Notes under the pieces: model-generated | The model's database searches: none | Seen by the model: the letters and a program-made list of their open reading frames with translations, nothing else | What the model was told of the DNA's origin: nothing | Part shown: positions 8,675 to 18,100 of the stretch, piece by piece | Layout: each line of letters opens with the position of its first letter | Position numbering within the stretch: the first letter of the stretch is position 1 | Program-made: the position numbers and the translations under genes | Assembly: GCA_027214385.1 (NCBI GenBank) | Contig: JAPVXR010000017.1 | Coordinates: forward strand, 30,212-94,211 | Direction of reading: 5' to 3' | Source: Cryomorphaceae bacterium 1068 | GTDB taxonomy: Bacteria > Bacteroidota > Bacteroidia > Flavobacteriales_D > Cryomorphaceae | DNA: 64,000 bases

Positions 8675-10572
8675 TAAGCGCGCTCGTTTTTCCCTTCGTA
8701 GTAATTGATAAATGCCCGATTGACCACTTTGTTTCCTCCGGGTGTAGGATAATCTCCTGAGAAATACCAGTCGCCTAAATGATCGGGAACTGCTTTATGC
8801 AATCCGTCCAGCGTTTGGAAAATGATCTCCACCTCACATTCCACTTCAGGTGGAGTAAGTAGCTTAGAAATTTCGGCTGATACCTCCTCGTAAGCAAATG
8901 GCGTGAAGATCTCTTTCGCATAATTTCGAATCTCCGACTTGTCCAGGTTCTCTTGGTTCTTGCACTTTTGGTAAACATCAGAGATGATTTTCTCCTGACC
9001 CGTTTTCTTCAAAAGGCTGATCCCTGCTTGAAAAGCGATAAAGTCCCCAAGCTTCGCCATATCGATTCCGTAGCAATCAGGAAAGCGAATCTGAGGTGCG
9101 CTGGAAACAACCACGATTTTCTTCGGCTCCAGCCTATTCAAAATTCGGATGATACTTTGACGCAAAGTCGTACCACGAACTATACTGTCATCAATCACCA
9201 CAAGATTGTCCACCTTTGGCCGCACCGCTCCGTAGGTGACATCGTAGACGTGAGCCACCATATCATCTCGCGACTCATCTTGGGTAATAAACGTTCGTAG
9301 CTTGGCATCCTTCACGGCAATTTTTTCCATTCGAGGGCGCAGAGAGAGAATCCTCTCCAATTCATCGGGATCGGGTTTATCTCCGAGATTCAAGATCATA
9401 TCCTTCTTCTGGATATTCAAATGGTCTTCCAACCCTTTCATCATGCCGTAGAAAGCTACTTCAGCTGTGTTGGGAATAAAACTGAAAACGGAATTTTCAA
9501 TATCTCCATCTATGGTTTCCAAGACGCGCGGAACAACTGTTTTTCCTAGAGCGATTCGCTCGCGATAAATATCTTGATCGCTTCCTCTTGAGAAATAGAT
9601 CCGCTCGAAAGAGCACGCTTTTCGTTCGCCAGGCGTCCTTATTTCGCTAAGGCTGAAAGTCCCGTCGTGTCTGATGATCGCAGCATTACCAGGAGGCAAT
9701 TCATGCACATCTTCCACCTTCAAGTTAAAAGCAGTTTGAATAACCGGCCTTTCTGATGCAACCACTATGACCTCATCGTCCTCGTGGTAAAATGCCGGCC
9801 GAATGCCATTCGGATCACGCAACACGAAAGCATCTCCGTGCCCAAGAAGACCCGCCATGGCATATCCCCCATCCCAGTCTTCAGCCGAACTGCGAAGAAT
9901 TTCAGGGAGATTAATGTGCTCAATGATTTTTTCTGTGATGTCCTTTTTGCTGTATCCCAGCGCTTTCCAGTTGGCTACCAATCGATCATTCTCTTCGTCG
10001 AGGTAATGACCGATTTTTTCCAAAACGGTAACTGTATCAGATTTTTCCTTAGGGTGCTGCCCGATGTCTACCAAGAGATCGAACAACTCGTCTACATTGG
10101 TCAAGTTGAAATTGCCTGCGACTACAAGATTTCTCGTCTTCCAATTGTTCTGACGCAAAAACGGGTGACAGCTCTCAATGCTGTTTTTCCCAAAAGTTCC
10201 GTATCGAACATGCCCGAGGAATAATTCTCCGGTAAATCCTTCGTTCTGCTTAAGCCAATCAACATCCGTTAATTTCTGTTCCTCTTTTTCCGCAAGCTCT
10301 TGAAAACGCTTGTTAATATGATCGAAACACTCTTGAATAGGACGTTGACTATTGGATCTAACTCGGCTAATAAATCGAGTGCCCGGAGGCATATCGAGTT
10401 TGACATTGGCCACACCAGCTCCGTCTTGTCCGCGGTTGTGCTGTTTCTCCATAAGGAGATACAGTTTGTTCAGGCCGTAGAATGACGTCCCGTATTTTTC
10501 ACGGTAAAAAGAGAGTGGTTTCTTGAGCCGGAGAAGTGCAATACCGCACTCGTGTTTGATCGGGTCGCTCAT
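8671..10572 (-). CDS. purF: Amidophosphoribosyltransferase (PurF-type)
   Basis: PurF converts PRPP and glutamine to 5-phosphoribosylamine, the first committed step of purine synthesis. The N-terminal Ntn glutamine amidotransferase domain starts at C9 (HECGIALLRL) after a short, probably removed, propeptide. NRGQDGAG and GHVRYGTFG follow. The C-terminal phosphoribosyltransferase domain has the PRPP loop VVIDDSIVRGTT. At 633 residues it is much longer than the roughly 500-residue E. coli enzyme and belongs to the long form I associate with Bacteroidota; the extra length is mostly in the middle and C-terminus. Some genomes carry a second, shorter purF, so its exact role is slightly open. Confidence 0.9.
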   Translation of the reverse strand: MSDPIKHECGIALLRLKKPLSFYREKYGTSFYGLNKLYLLMEKQHNRGQDGAGVANVKLDMPPGTRFISRVRSNSQRPIQECFDHINKRFQELAEKEEQKLTDVDWLKQNEGFTGELFLGHVRYGTFGKNSIESCHPFLRQNNWKTRNLVVAGNFNLTNVDELFDLLVDIGQHPKEKSDTVTVLEKIGHYLDEENDRLVANWKALGYSKKDITEKIIEHINLPEILRSSAEDWDGGYAMAGLLGHGDAFVLRDPNGIRPAFYHEDDEVIVVASERPVIQTAFNLKVEDVHELPPGNAAIIRHDGTFSLSEIRTPGERKACSFERIYFSRGSDQDIYRERIALGKTVVPRVLETIDGDIENSVFSFIPNTAEVAFYGMMKGLEDHLNIQKKDMILNLGDKPDPDELERILSLRPRMEKIAVKDAKLRTFITQDESRDDMVAHVYDVTYGAVRPKVDNLVVIDDSIVRGTTLRQSIIRILNRLEPKKIVVVSSAPQIRFPDCYGIDMAKLGDFIAFQAGISLLKKTGQEKIISDVYQKCKNQENLDKSEIRNYAKEIFTPFAYEEVSAEISKLLTPPEVECEVEIIFQTLDGLHKAVPDHLGDWYFSGDYPTPGGNKVVNRAFINYYEGKNERAY

Positions 10573-10589
10573 GAATTTTTTAGAAAGCG

Positions 10590-10597
10590 CAAAGTTA
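10590..10597 (-). promoter_or_regulatory. -7 promoter element of purF
   Basis: Minus-strand TAACTTTG fits TAnnTTTG exactly and lies 18 bases before the purF ATG at 10572. The predicted leader is about 12 bases. I find no clear TTTG at the -33 position, so the element is probable rather than certain. Confidence 0.4.
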
Positions 10598-10710
10598 GTT
10601 GAATAAATCAGAAAGTAAATAACTCAAAGAATGATCAAACGTCTAAAGAAAAGTAGAAAAGACGGAACTCACGGTGTCAACCATTTAGGTGAATTAGCGT
10701 CATAATTGTA

Positions 10711-10734
10711 TATCTTTAAAGTTCCTCGATCGAG
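10711..10734 (+). promoter_or_regulatory. Possible promoter and 10-bp palindrome before the large secreted protein gene
   Basis: TATCTTTA at 10711-10718 differs from the -7 consensus only in its last base. It is followed by the perfect 10-bp palindrome CTCGATCGAG at 10725-10734, three bases before the ATG. The palindrome falls at the predicted transcription start. There is no clear -33 element, so this is weak support. Confidence 0.3.
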
Positions 10735-10737
10735 AAA

Positions 10738-13700
10738 ATGCTCCCATCACCAAAGCAGATAACATTCTTCGTTTTCTGGCTGATATTATTTCAGTCAGTC
10801 ATTGGTGGTATCGACCCTCGGTTGGTAGAGAACAAAGGTCAATGGCACGAAAATGTTCATTTCAAGGCCCTTACTGATGGCGGATACTTTTTCATAGGAG
10901 AAGATGGCATTACTGTTCAGCAATTGGAGCAAGGCTTTTTCGATCACTTTCACGGCTACATACAAGGAAGTTCAGAAGAACCGCTGGCAAAAACGCATAC
11001 GTTAAAGATCAACTTTATCGGTGGAGATTTCAGCGACTTTAGTGGAGAGGAGAATTTAGGTAGGGCTGACAACTTTTTTATTGGAAACAATACGGCCAAA
11101 CATGCTAAGGCAGTTCAGTCTTTTCAAAGATCTTACTACAGCAATGTCTACTCAAACATCGACTTACGGTTCGACATAAAAAGCGATCGACTGAAATATG
11201 AGTTTCTGGTTGCGCCAAATGCTGATCCGAATGAAATTCAGATCAGTGTGAATCATGCTGAATCGATTGAAATTCGCGATGATCGTTTGATTTTTAAGAC
11301 GAGCATTGGTGAGGTTTACGAAGAGCCTCCGTTCGTCTATCAACTTGATGAGTATGGGCGTATCGAACGAGTAGAATGCAATTATCATTTAGCCGGAAAC
11401 CTTGTGACCTATGAATTCCCGGAAGGTTATGACACCGCCCGAGAGCTTATAATTGATCCTGAAATATCCTTCTCGACATACGTCGGCGCATTTTCCGATA
11501 ATTTTGGCTTCACAGCCAGCTATGATGCCGATGGAGATCTTTACGGAGGGGCTATCGTTTTTGGTAGTGAATATCCAACTGTAGGAGGCCCCTTCCAAAT
11601 AAATTTTGCGGGGGGAGTAATCGATTGTGGGATCACAAAATTCAGTGCAGATGGAACGGAATTGTTGTACAGCACCTTTTTAGGAGGACTGGATAATGAA
11701 GCCCCGCACTCGCTGGTGGTCAATGAGAACAATGAGCTCTTTGTCTACGGAAGTACGGGGTCATTTGACTTTCCAACAACTACAGGTGCTGCACAAGAAA
11801 ACTTTTCGGGAGGCCCTTCTTTAACGGGGCTCGGAGCATCCTACCTTCAGGGCTCAGACATTTTTGTTGCCAAAATCAGCGCAGATGGAACTGACTTAAT
11901 AGCTGCAACTTATGTTGGCGGGACAGGCAATGATGGCCTTAATTTTTCTCCGGCTCTGGAATTCAATTTCGGTGATCGATTTAGGGGGGAAATTGTAGTA
12001 GGTAATGAAGGAGATGTGTACGTGGCTTCCTCCACGGCGTCTGCTGACTTCCCCGCGGTAAACGGCTTCTCAAATGCTTTTAATGGTTTTTCCAATGGAA
12101 CCGTATTTCGTTTGAGTGAAGATTTATCGACCCTAGTCTGGTCTTCCTCGACAGGCGGGCAGCTCGCTGAGGCAGCGTATGGTGTGCAAATTGGACCCGA
12201 CGGAACTATCTATATTACAGGTGGGACCGCCAGTTCAAATCTACCCGGAACTGCGAACGGAGCAAATCCAGATGCCAGTGGTGGTGTAGATGGCTACATC
12301 ATGCGAATTAGTGCCAATGGTGCAGTACTTCTTAACACAACTTACACGGGGACGAACGACTTTGATCAAACGTATTTTGTGCAATTGGACACGGACGGAG
12401 AAGTATACGTCATCGGGCAATCGTTAGGAGATATGGAAGTATCAACAGGTGTTTATTCCAATCCCGGAGGGAAGCAATTTGTGCAGAAATACAACAATGA
12501 GCTCACGAACTTGGAGTGGAGCACCACGATTGGAAGCAACGACAACCAAATCAACTTTTCTCCTTCGGCCTTTTTGGTGACCAACTGCAATGATATTTAT
12601 GTTTCAGGGTGGGGCGGATCCACCAATAATTTTGGCCAAGCCGGTGGAACAACTTTTGGATTACCTACGACTCCTGATGCATTTCAATCATCAACCGATG
12701 GAAGTGACTTCTATCTGATGGTGCTCAGTGAAGATGCCCAAGATCTTACGTATGCTACTTACTTCGGCGGAAGTGAAAGTTCCGAACATGTAGATGGCGG
12801 GACAAGTCGATTTGACAAAAACGGAACGGTTTATCAAGCTGTGTGCGCGGGTTGCGGAGGCTTGAGTGATTTTCCTAGTCAGCCCGGAGTTTGGTCACAA
12901 ACCAATCCATCTTCCAACTGCAATTTGGGCGTTTTTAAGTTTCGGCTTAACTCCGTATCAGCATTGGCTGAAGTAGACTTCGATGCGACTCCCCTGTGTG
13001 AAAATCAACCTGCAGTTTTTACTAATCTCAGTGAAGACGCTGATCTTTTTTTGTGGGATTTTGGCGATGACAATACCAGCACTGAATTTGAGCCTACTCA
13101 CATTTATACTGAGCCCGGGATCTATGAAGTCACTCTTTTAGCAGAGGATAGTGAAGGTTGTTTAGGTCCCGATTCAACTACCATTGAACTCGAAGTTCTC
13201 CCCTCGCCTGAAATTGAATTTGACTTTGAAAACAACCCGATTTGTCCGGGAGAACAATTGACTCTAGGGGCAAGTGGTGCAGACTCTTACTTGTGGACAC
13301 CTGCCGAAGTCTTTAATAACAACACCTTGGCAAATCCCATTTTCTCGGGATCAGAATCGACGACGGTTACCCTTACCGGTACTACTACGTGTGGTAGCCA
13401 ATCATTAGAAGTAACTATTGAAGTTGGTACTGTCGAAGTTGAGCTGGAAGAAGAGATACTCATTTGCCCGGGTGAATCCGCCCAATTAAACGCCTCCGGT
13501 GGCGTAGCCTATTCTTGGTTTCCCGCTACGTTTTTAGATGATCCCGATATCCCCAACCCAACCGTTACACCTGACACTGATGTAACTTATGAAGTTACGG
13601 TGAGCACAGAGCAAGGATGTGAAGGGACGGGAAGTATCGAAGTCATCGTGTTGGATCCTCCTCCTGTACTTTCCGGAGAGACTGACTATGCCACATGCAA

Positions 13701-14613
13701 TTCCATTCCAGTGCAGCTTAATGTGAGCGGTGGCGACAACTATTCTTGGTTTCCGGAAACGGGCTTGAGCAATCCATCCATTTCAAACCCTACCGCAAAC
13801 CCCTCATCTCCTACTGTTTACACAGTTACGACTAGCAATTCATGCGGCTCTTCCAGTCTGGATATTTTGGTGAGAACTGAGGCTATCGATATTTCGATGA
13901 CTACGGACTCTATCGGCTGTTTTCTGACGCCAATCGGCGTGAGTGCTTCCGGCGGTTCATCCTACAGATGGCAGCCGGAAAGTCTCTTCGCAGACCCGAA
14001 TGCCGCGAATACTTCGGTTGAAATTACATCGTCAACCGAAATATCCGTCATTGGATTCAATGAAGATGGTTGTTTTGATATAGAGACTCGCTTGATTAGA
14101 ATTTATCCCAGACAACCCATTTATCTGGGTCTTGATGAAGTTATTCCCTTTGGCGGTGAAGCGACTATTGAGGCTTTTAGCAATTTTCCCATTACGTGGG
14201 TTGAGAGTCCTTACTTGAGCTGCTTGGACTGCAGTAACCCCGTTGCATCACCACCTGAGACTTCGACCTTCTACGCCACTATAGAAACACCTGACGGATG
14301 TATTGAAAGAGATTCGATTTTGGTAACAGTGACGGGAAACATTTACGTACCCAATGCTTTTTCTCCTGATGGGGATGGAATAAATGACATTTTCAAAGCT
14401 CAGGGTATTGACATCGTTGAATTCAAAATGGAAATATTCAACAGGTGGGGAGAACTAGTGTTTACATCAAATTCAATAGACGATGGCTGGAACGGGAGCT
14501 CTCCGAATAACGAATATTACGCCCCCACAGACGTTTACCCTTATCGAATAGTCGCAAGAGAGCACACAGGGGAAGTATTCGAATTGAAAGGAATGGTGAC
14601 GCTTATCCGTTAG
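10738..14613 (+). CDS. Giant T9SS type B secreted protein: SBBP propeller, PKD and Ig-like repeats
   Basis: This 1291-residue secreted protein has a signal peptide at residues 1-22. An N-terminal domain (DUF7948-type, RLVENKGQWHENVHF motif) extends to about 245, then SBBP-like beta-propeller repeats to about 730 (recurring FSADGTELLYSTFLGG-like strands). A PKD domain follows at about 750-832 (FLWDFGDDNTST), then four to five Ig-like units of about 75 residues with SGG..YSWFP cores. The gliding-motility-type (type B) T9SS sorting domain covers about 1201-1291 (YVPNAFSPDGDGINDIF, IFNRWGELVF). Such proteins are exported and displayed on the surface; the ligand is unknown. Its TAG overlaps the stop of the convergent 3-HAO gene. 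Confidence 0.9.
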   Translation: MLPSPKQITFFVFWLILFQSVIGGIDPRLVENKGQWHENVHFKALTDGGYFFIGEDGITVQQLEQGFFDHFHGYIQGSSEEPLAKTHTLKINFIGGDFSDFSGEENLGRADNFFIGNNTAKHAKAVQSFQRSYYSNVYSNIDLRFDIKSDRLKYEFLVAPNADPNEIQISVNHAESIEIRDDRLIFKTSIGEVYEEPPFVYQLDEYGRIERVECNYHLAGNLVTYEFPEGYDTARELIIDPEISFSTYVGAFSDNFGFTASYDADGDLYGGAIVFGSEYPTVGGPFQINFAGGVIDCGITKFSADGTELLYSTFLGGLDNEAPHSLVVNENNELFVYGSTGSFDFPTTTGAAQENFSGGPSLTGLGASYLQGSDIFVAKISADGTDLIAATYVGGTGNDGLNFSPALEFNFGDRFRGEIVVGNEGDVYVASSTASADFPAVNGFSNAFNGFSNGTVFRLSEDLSTLVWSSSTGGQLAEAAYGVQIGPDGTIYITGGTASSNLPGTANGANPDASGGVDGYIMRISANGAVLLNTTYTGTNDFDQTYFVQLDTDGEVYVIGQSLGDMEVSTGVYSNPGGKQFVQKYNNELTNLEWSTTIGSNDNQINFSPSAFLVTNCNDIYVSGWGGSTNNFGQAGGTTFGLPTTPDAFQSSTDGSDFYLMVLSEDAQDLTYATYFGGSESSEHVDGGTSRFDKNGTVYQAVCAGCGGLSDFPSQPGVWSQTNPSSNCNLGVFKFRLNSVSALAEVDFDATPLCENQPAVFTNLSEDADLFLWDFGDDNTSTEFEPTHIYTEPGIYEVTLLAEDSEGCLGPDSTTIELEVLPSPEIEFDFENNPICPGEQLTLGASGADSYLWTPAEVFNNNTLANPIFSGSESTTVTLTGTTTCGSQSLEVTIEVGTVEVELEEEILICPGESAQLNASGGVAYSWFPATFLDDPDIPNPTVTPDTDVTYEVTVSTEQGCEGTGSIEVIVLDPPPVLSGETDYATCNSIPVQLNVSGGDNYSWFPETGLSNPSISNPTANPSSPTVYTVTTSNSCGSSSLDILVRTEAIDISMTTDSIGCFLTPIGVSASGGSSYRWQPESLFADPNAANTSVEITSSTEISVIGFNEDGCFDIETRLIRIYPRQPIYLGLDEVIPFGGEATIEAFSNFPITWVESPYLSCLDCSNPVASPPETSTFYATIETPDGCIERDSILVTVTGNIYVPNAFSPDGDGINDIFKAQGIDIVEFKMEIFNRWGELVFTSNSIDDGWNGSSPNNEYYAPTDVYPYRIVAREHTGEVFELKGMVTLIR

Positions 14614-15140
14614 ACGAATCGCGGATCGGTTTCCATTTTATGTCCACAGTTATTGCAGGTTCTCAAATCTTCACTTTCATAAAATTCACGAAATCTCGGT
14701 AGAAAGTCTTTCTCAATATTCTCAAGTTTGAAGTACGTTTCATGCAATTTGTTGTTGCAATTGTCGCAAAACCAAAGAAGACCATCGTTGAAGTCAGTTC
14801 CCTTTCTCACCCTTTCGATTACCAAACCGACAGAGCCTTCAGACCGCATTGGAGAGTGTGGTATACGAGGCGGAAGCAGATACATCTCCCCTGCTTTTAT
14901 CGGCACATCTACTGCCTCTCCATCCAGCTGAATGCGAACGTTTATATCGCCTTCCAGCTGATAGAACAACTCTTCGGTTTCGTTGTAGTGGTAATCTTTT
15001 CGGGCATTTGGCCCACCCACAACCATAACGATATAGTCGGTACCCTCAGGATATAAATTCTTATTGCCAACAGGTGGCTTGAGAATATCTCGGTTATCGT
15101 CGATCCACTGCTGCAAGTTAAAGGGCTTCGGAATACTCAT
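14610..15140 (-). CDS. nbaC: 3-hydroxyanthranilate 3,4-dioxygenase
   Basis: This cupin dioxygenase opens the ring of 3-hydroxyanthranilate, leading to quinolinate (kynurenine route to NAD) or to degradation. It has the Fe(II) ligands H51, E57 and H95, and the substrate-contacting R47, R99 and E110. It also has the C-terminal rubredoxin-like site C125/C128 and C162/C165 of bacterial forms. Length 176 aa is normal. No other kynurenine-pathway gene is in the window. Forty bases separate it from the stop of the OmpA gene upstream, so it could be read as the last gene of the surface operon. Confidence 0.95.
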   Translation of the reverse strand: MSIPKPFNLQQWIDDNRDILKPPVGNKNLYPEGTDYIVMVVGGPNARKDYHYNETEELFYQLEGDINVRIQLDGEAVDVPIKAGEMYLLPPRIPHSPMRSEGSVGLVIERVRKGTDFNDGLLWFCDNCNNKLHETYFKLENIEKDFLPRFREFYESEDLRTCNNCGHKMETDPRFV

Positions 15141-15180
15141 AAACTAAATCATTGGTCAAGCCTAAAGTTAGGCAAAATCG

Positions 15181-18100
15181 CTACTTGATTAATACAAATT
15201 CCGTGCGCCTGTTCTCAGCATGCTTCTCATTAGTGCAATAAACACCGTCTTTGCATTCATTGATCGGCTGGCTTTCTCCACGGCCTTCATAGGTAAGTCT
15301 GTCAGCGTCTATCCCTCTTCTGATTAAGTATCTCACTACTTCTCTTGCTCTCAAGTTAGAGAGTTGCTCATTATAAGCTTTCGGACCCCTGCTGTCAGTA
15401 TGTGAGAGAACTTTGATTTTCTGATTGGGGTTTTGGCGTAAGAAGCCATACAGGTTATCCAGAGATTCCGTTGACTCAGGACTCAAAGTATAACTATCGA
15501 AAGAGTAATAGATGTTTGGAAGCGAAACAATTCTTTCGACCTCTTCTACTTCTGTAAAATCAAATTTCCAAAGGCCTTGAGATTCTAGCGTTCCGGACTT
15601 CTCAAATCCATGATAGGTTGATGTCAACTTCAAGGATTTCGTAACTTCTGCTTTAACAAAGTATATCGAATCCATCGGAACCTGACTAAAGCTAAACAGT
15701 CCATCTTCTATCGCATAAGATTTCGTTAAGAAGTTGTTTCTAGCCCCGAAAAGTAAAATTTCGTCATTGGCTTTTAGCTCATCAGACATTCCCAATAGAT
15801 TCACCAGAGTTTCATCTGCTTTCTCATTGATACTGTTTTCAGCGAGCTCGACTTCCTCTATTTCCGGCTTCATCGAAGGTGGCATCAGCTCGAATACAAA
15901 TGCTGATGTGCCATCAGGCCGCACAGTTTGAGTAGTGTCACCCGATCCATCTATGATTACCAGTTTATCGCTAAAATTGAAATGGCTTTCTTTGAAAACT
16001 AACTCATATGCATTTCCCGTAGAAAGACTACCCATTTCCATAAAACCATCTTCATCCGGCACGCAGATTCTGATCAGTGAGTCACCCAAAGCTCTGAGTT
16101 CAGCCCTATCATTTAAAGCTAGGTCAGCGGTAGGCACAATGCCAAAAACAGCGGGAATTTCCTTATGCGTTGAAATCATCCAGTCTGCTTCTGGTCTGGC
16201 GCGGGTATAAGCAAAGCTGTTTCTGCCTTTCCCTTCTTCCATAGTGGTAATGGGTACTCCTGTCTGACCAATTACATCTATTTCAACATCTCCTGTGGCA
16301 CCTTTGGCAGTTAAGTTATATGGAGAATCCCAAGCTAAACCTTTGAGCAAAAACTGACCTGTACTATCAGTCGGAACCTCATCAATAGAAGTTCCTTCAC
16401 TGTCTTGAAGAAGAACTGAAACATTTGCGAAATCTTCAGTTTCATCAGATACGACAGAACCGAGGAGGTCGAACATATCACTTTCATCTAAATTGTTTTC
16501 TTTCTTCAGGTCATACTCATCCGGCTCTAAAAACACAATCATGAAGGAAGAGGTATCTGAAGTAAACTCTTGGAATACATTTCCATTTTGGTCGTATGCG
16601 ACTAGTTTAAGCGTAGTCTCAAATACTGAATCTGTTTCGATTGTATAAATCTCTCGCGTAACCACTCCTGAAATTTTCATTGACTTATCACCGCCATTTA
16701 TCCCAACCATCTCATTTCCTGACTTATCAAAAATTCGAATCGGTTTTTTAGCTCCACTCATATCTTCCAATGCGAGGGTCAGATTATCCAATTTCTTACC
16801 GGCTTCTGCAGGTACGGACTTATCAATAGCTGGTTGGATTGAATGAGAATTGAGTTCAAAAGCAAATGAAAAGGTTCCGTTGGGTCTAATGGATTGGGTA
16901 GTATCTCCTGAATCATTTACGATTAGAAACATATCGTTCCATTCAAAATTACTGTCTTTGAAAACCAACTCATAGGCATGGCCCGTTGTAAGGCTTCCCA
17001 TTTTAATATTACCATCATCGTCCACCTCACATATCCTAATCAAAGAATCTCCTTGTGCCCTCAGCTCGGGGCTATAGTCTGTATTGAGTTTTGATGTAGG
17101 TACAATTCCAAATACGGACGACAACACCATTTCAGTTGACATCATCCAATCCGCTTCCGGTCTGGTTCTCGTATATGCAAAACTGTCATTGGCCTGTTTT
17201 TTCTGAAGTGTAGTAATGGGAGCTCCTGTTTGACCAAGAATATCAATTTCAACATCTTCCGGAGCATCCTTTGTCGTAAGGTTATAAGGTTGATCCCATG
17301 TCAATCCTTTGAATAAGAATTTCCCTGTACTGTCGGTTTTTACTTCACCTAAGGCATTGCCTGTTTTATCCTCCAGCACTACTGATACATTGCTAAAATC
17401 TTGGGATTCGTTTGAGACCACAGTTCCAAACAGGTCATACAATTCGCTTTCATCCGTATTGTCTTCCTTGTTCATGTCGTACTCGTCCTGTTCCAAGAAT
17501 TCGATATTGAACTCAGCCGTGTTAGAGTTGAATTCATGAACTATCTTGCCATCGCTGTTATAGGCCACCAATTTCAGCGATGAAGAAAAAACAGAGTCTG
17601 CCTTAACAGTATACAGCTCCCTGGTTAGCAAACCCGATACCGTCATGGTCATATCATCATTGTTGATCCCAACCATTTCGTTTCCAGAACTGTCAAAAAT
17701 GCGAAGCGACTTCTTAGCTCCACTTATGTCTTCCAAAGCAAAAGTGAGAGTATCCAAGACCGCGGATGCAGGCTGAAAATACATTTCGTAAATGTCATCC
17801 CCTCCAAAGCCTGTTATTCTATTGGACGAAAAATAGCCTGTTTTTTCGTCTACAAAATCTACCCCAAAATCATCATAAGCAGAATTTATCGGGGCCCTCA
17901 AATTATAAGGAACATCATCGGCTGTAAGCAAACTCACATAGTACAAATCGAGTCCGCCGTATCCTTGATCTCTTCGGTCTGATGAGAAGAATAATCGATC
18001 ATTACAGATTTTGGGATATAAATCGTTGCCAGGCGAGTTAATACCAGGCCCGGCGTTTTTGGGTAAGGTCCATTGACCTCCAACCCAATCGGTATACCAT

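Noticed and set aside
15160..15173. Inverted repeat GCCTAAAGTTAGGC as a terminator of the 3-HAO/OmpA gap
   Set aside because: Only about 5 usable pairs with a 4-base loop and no T-tract on the relevant strand.
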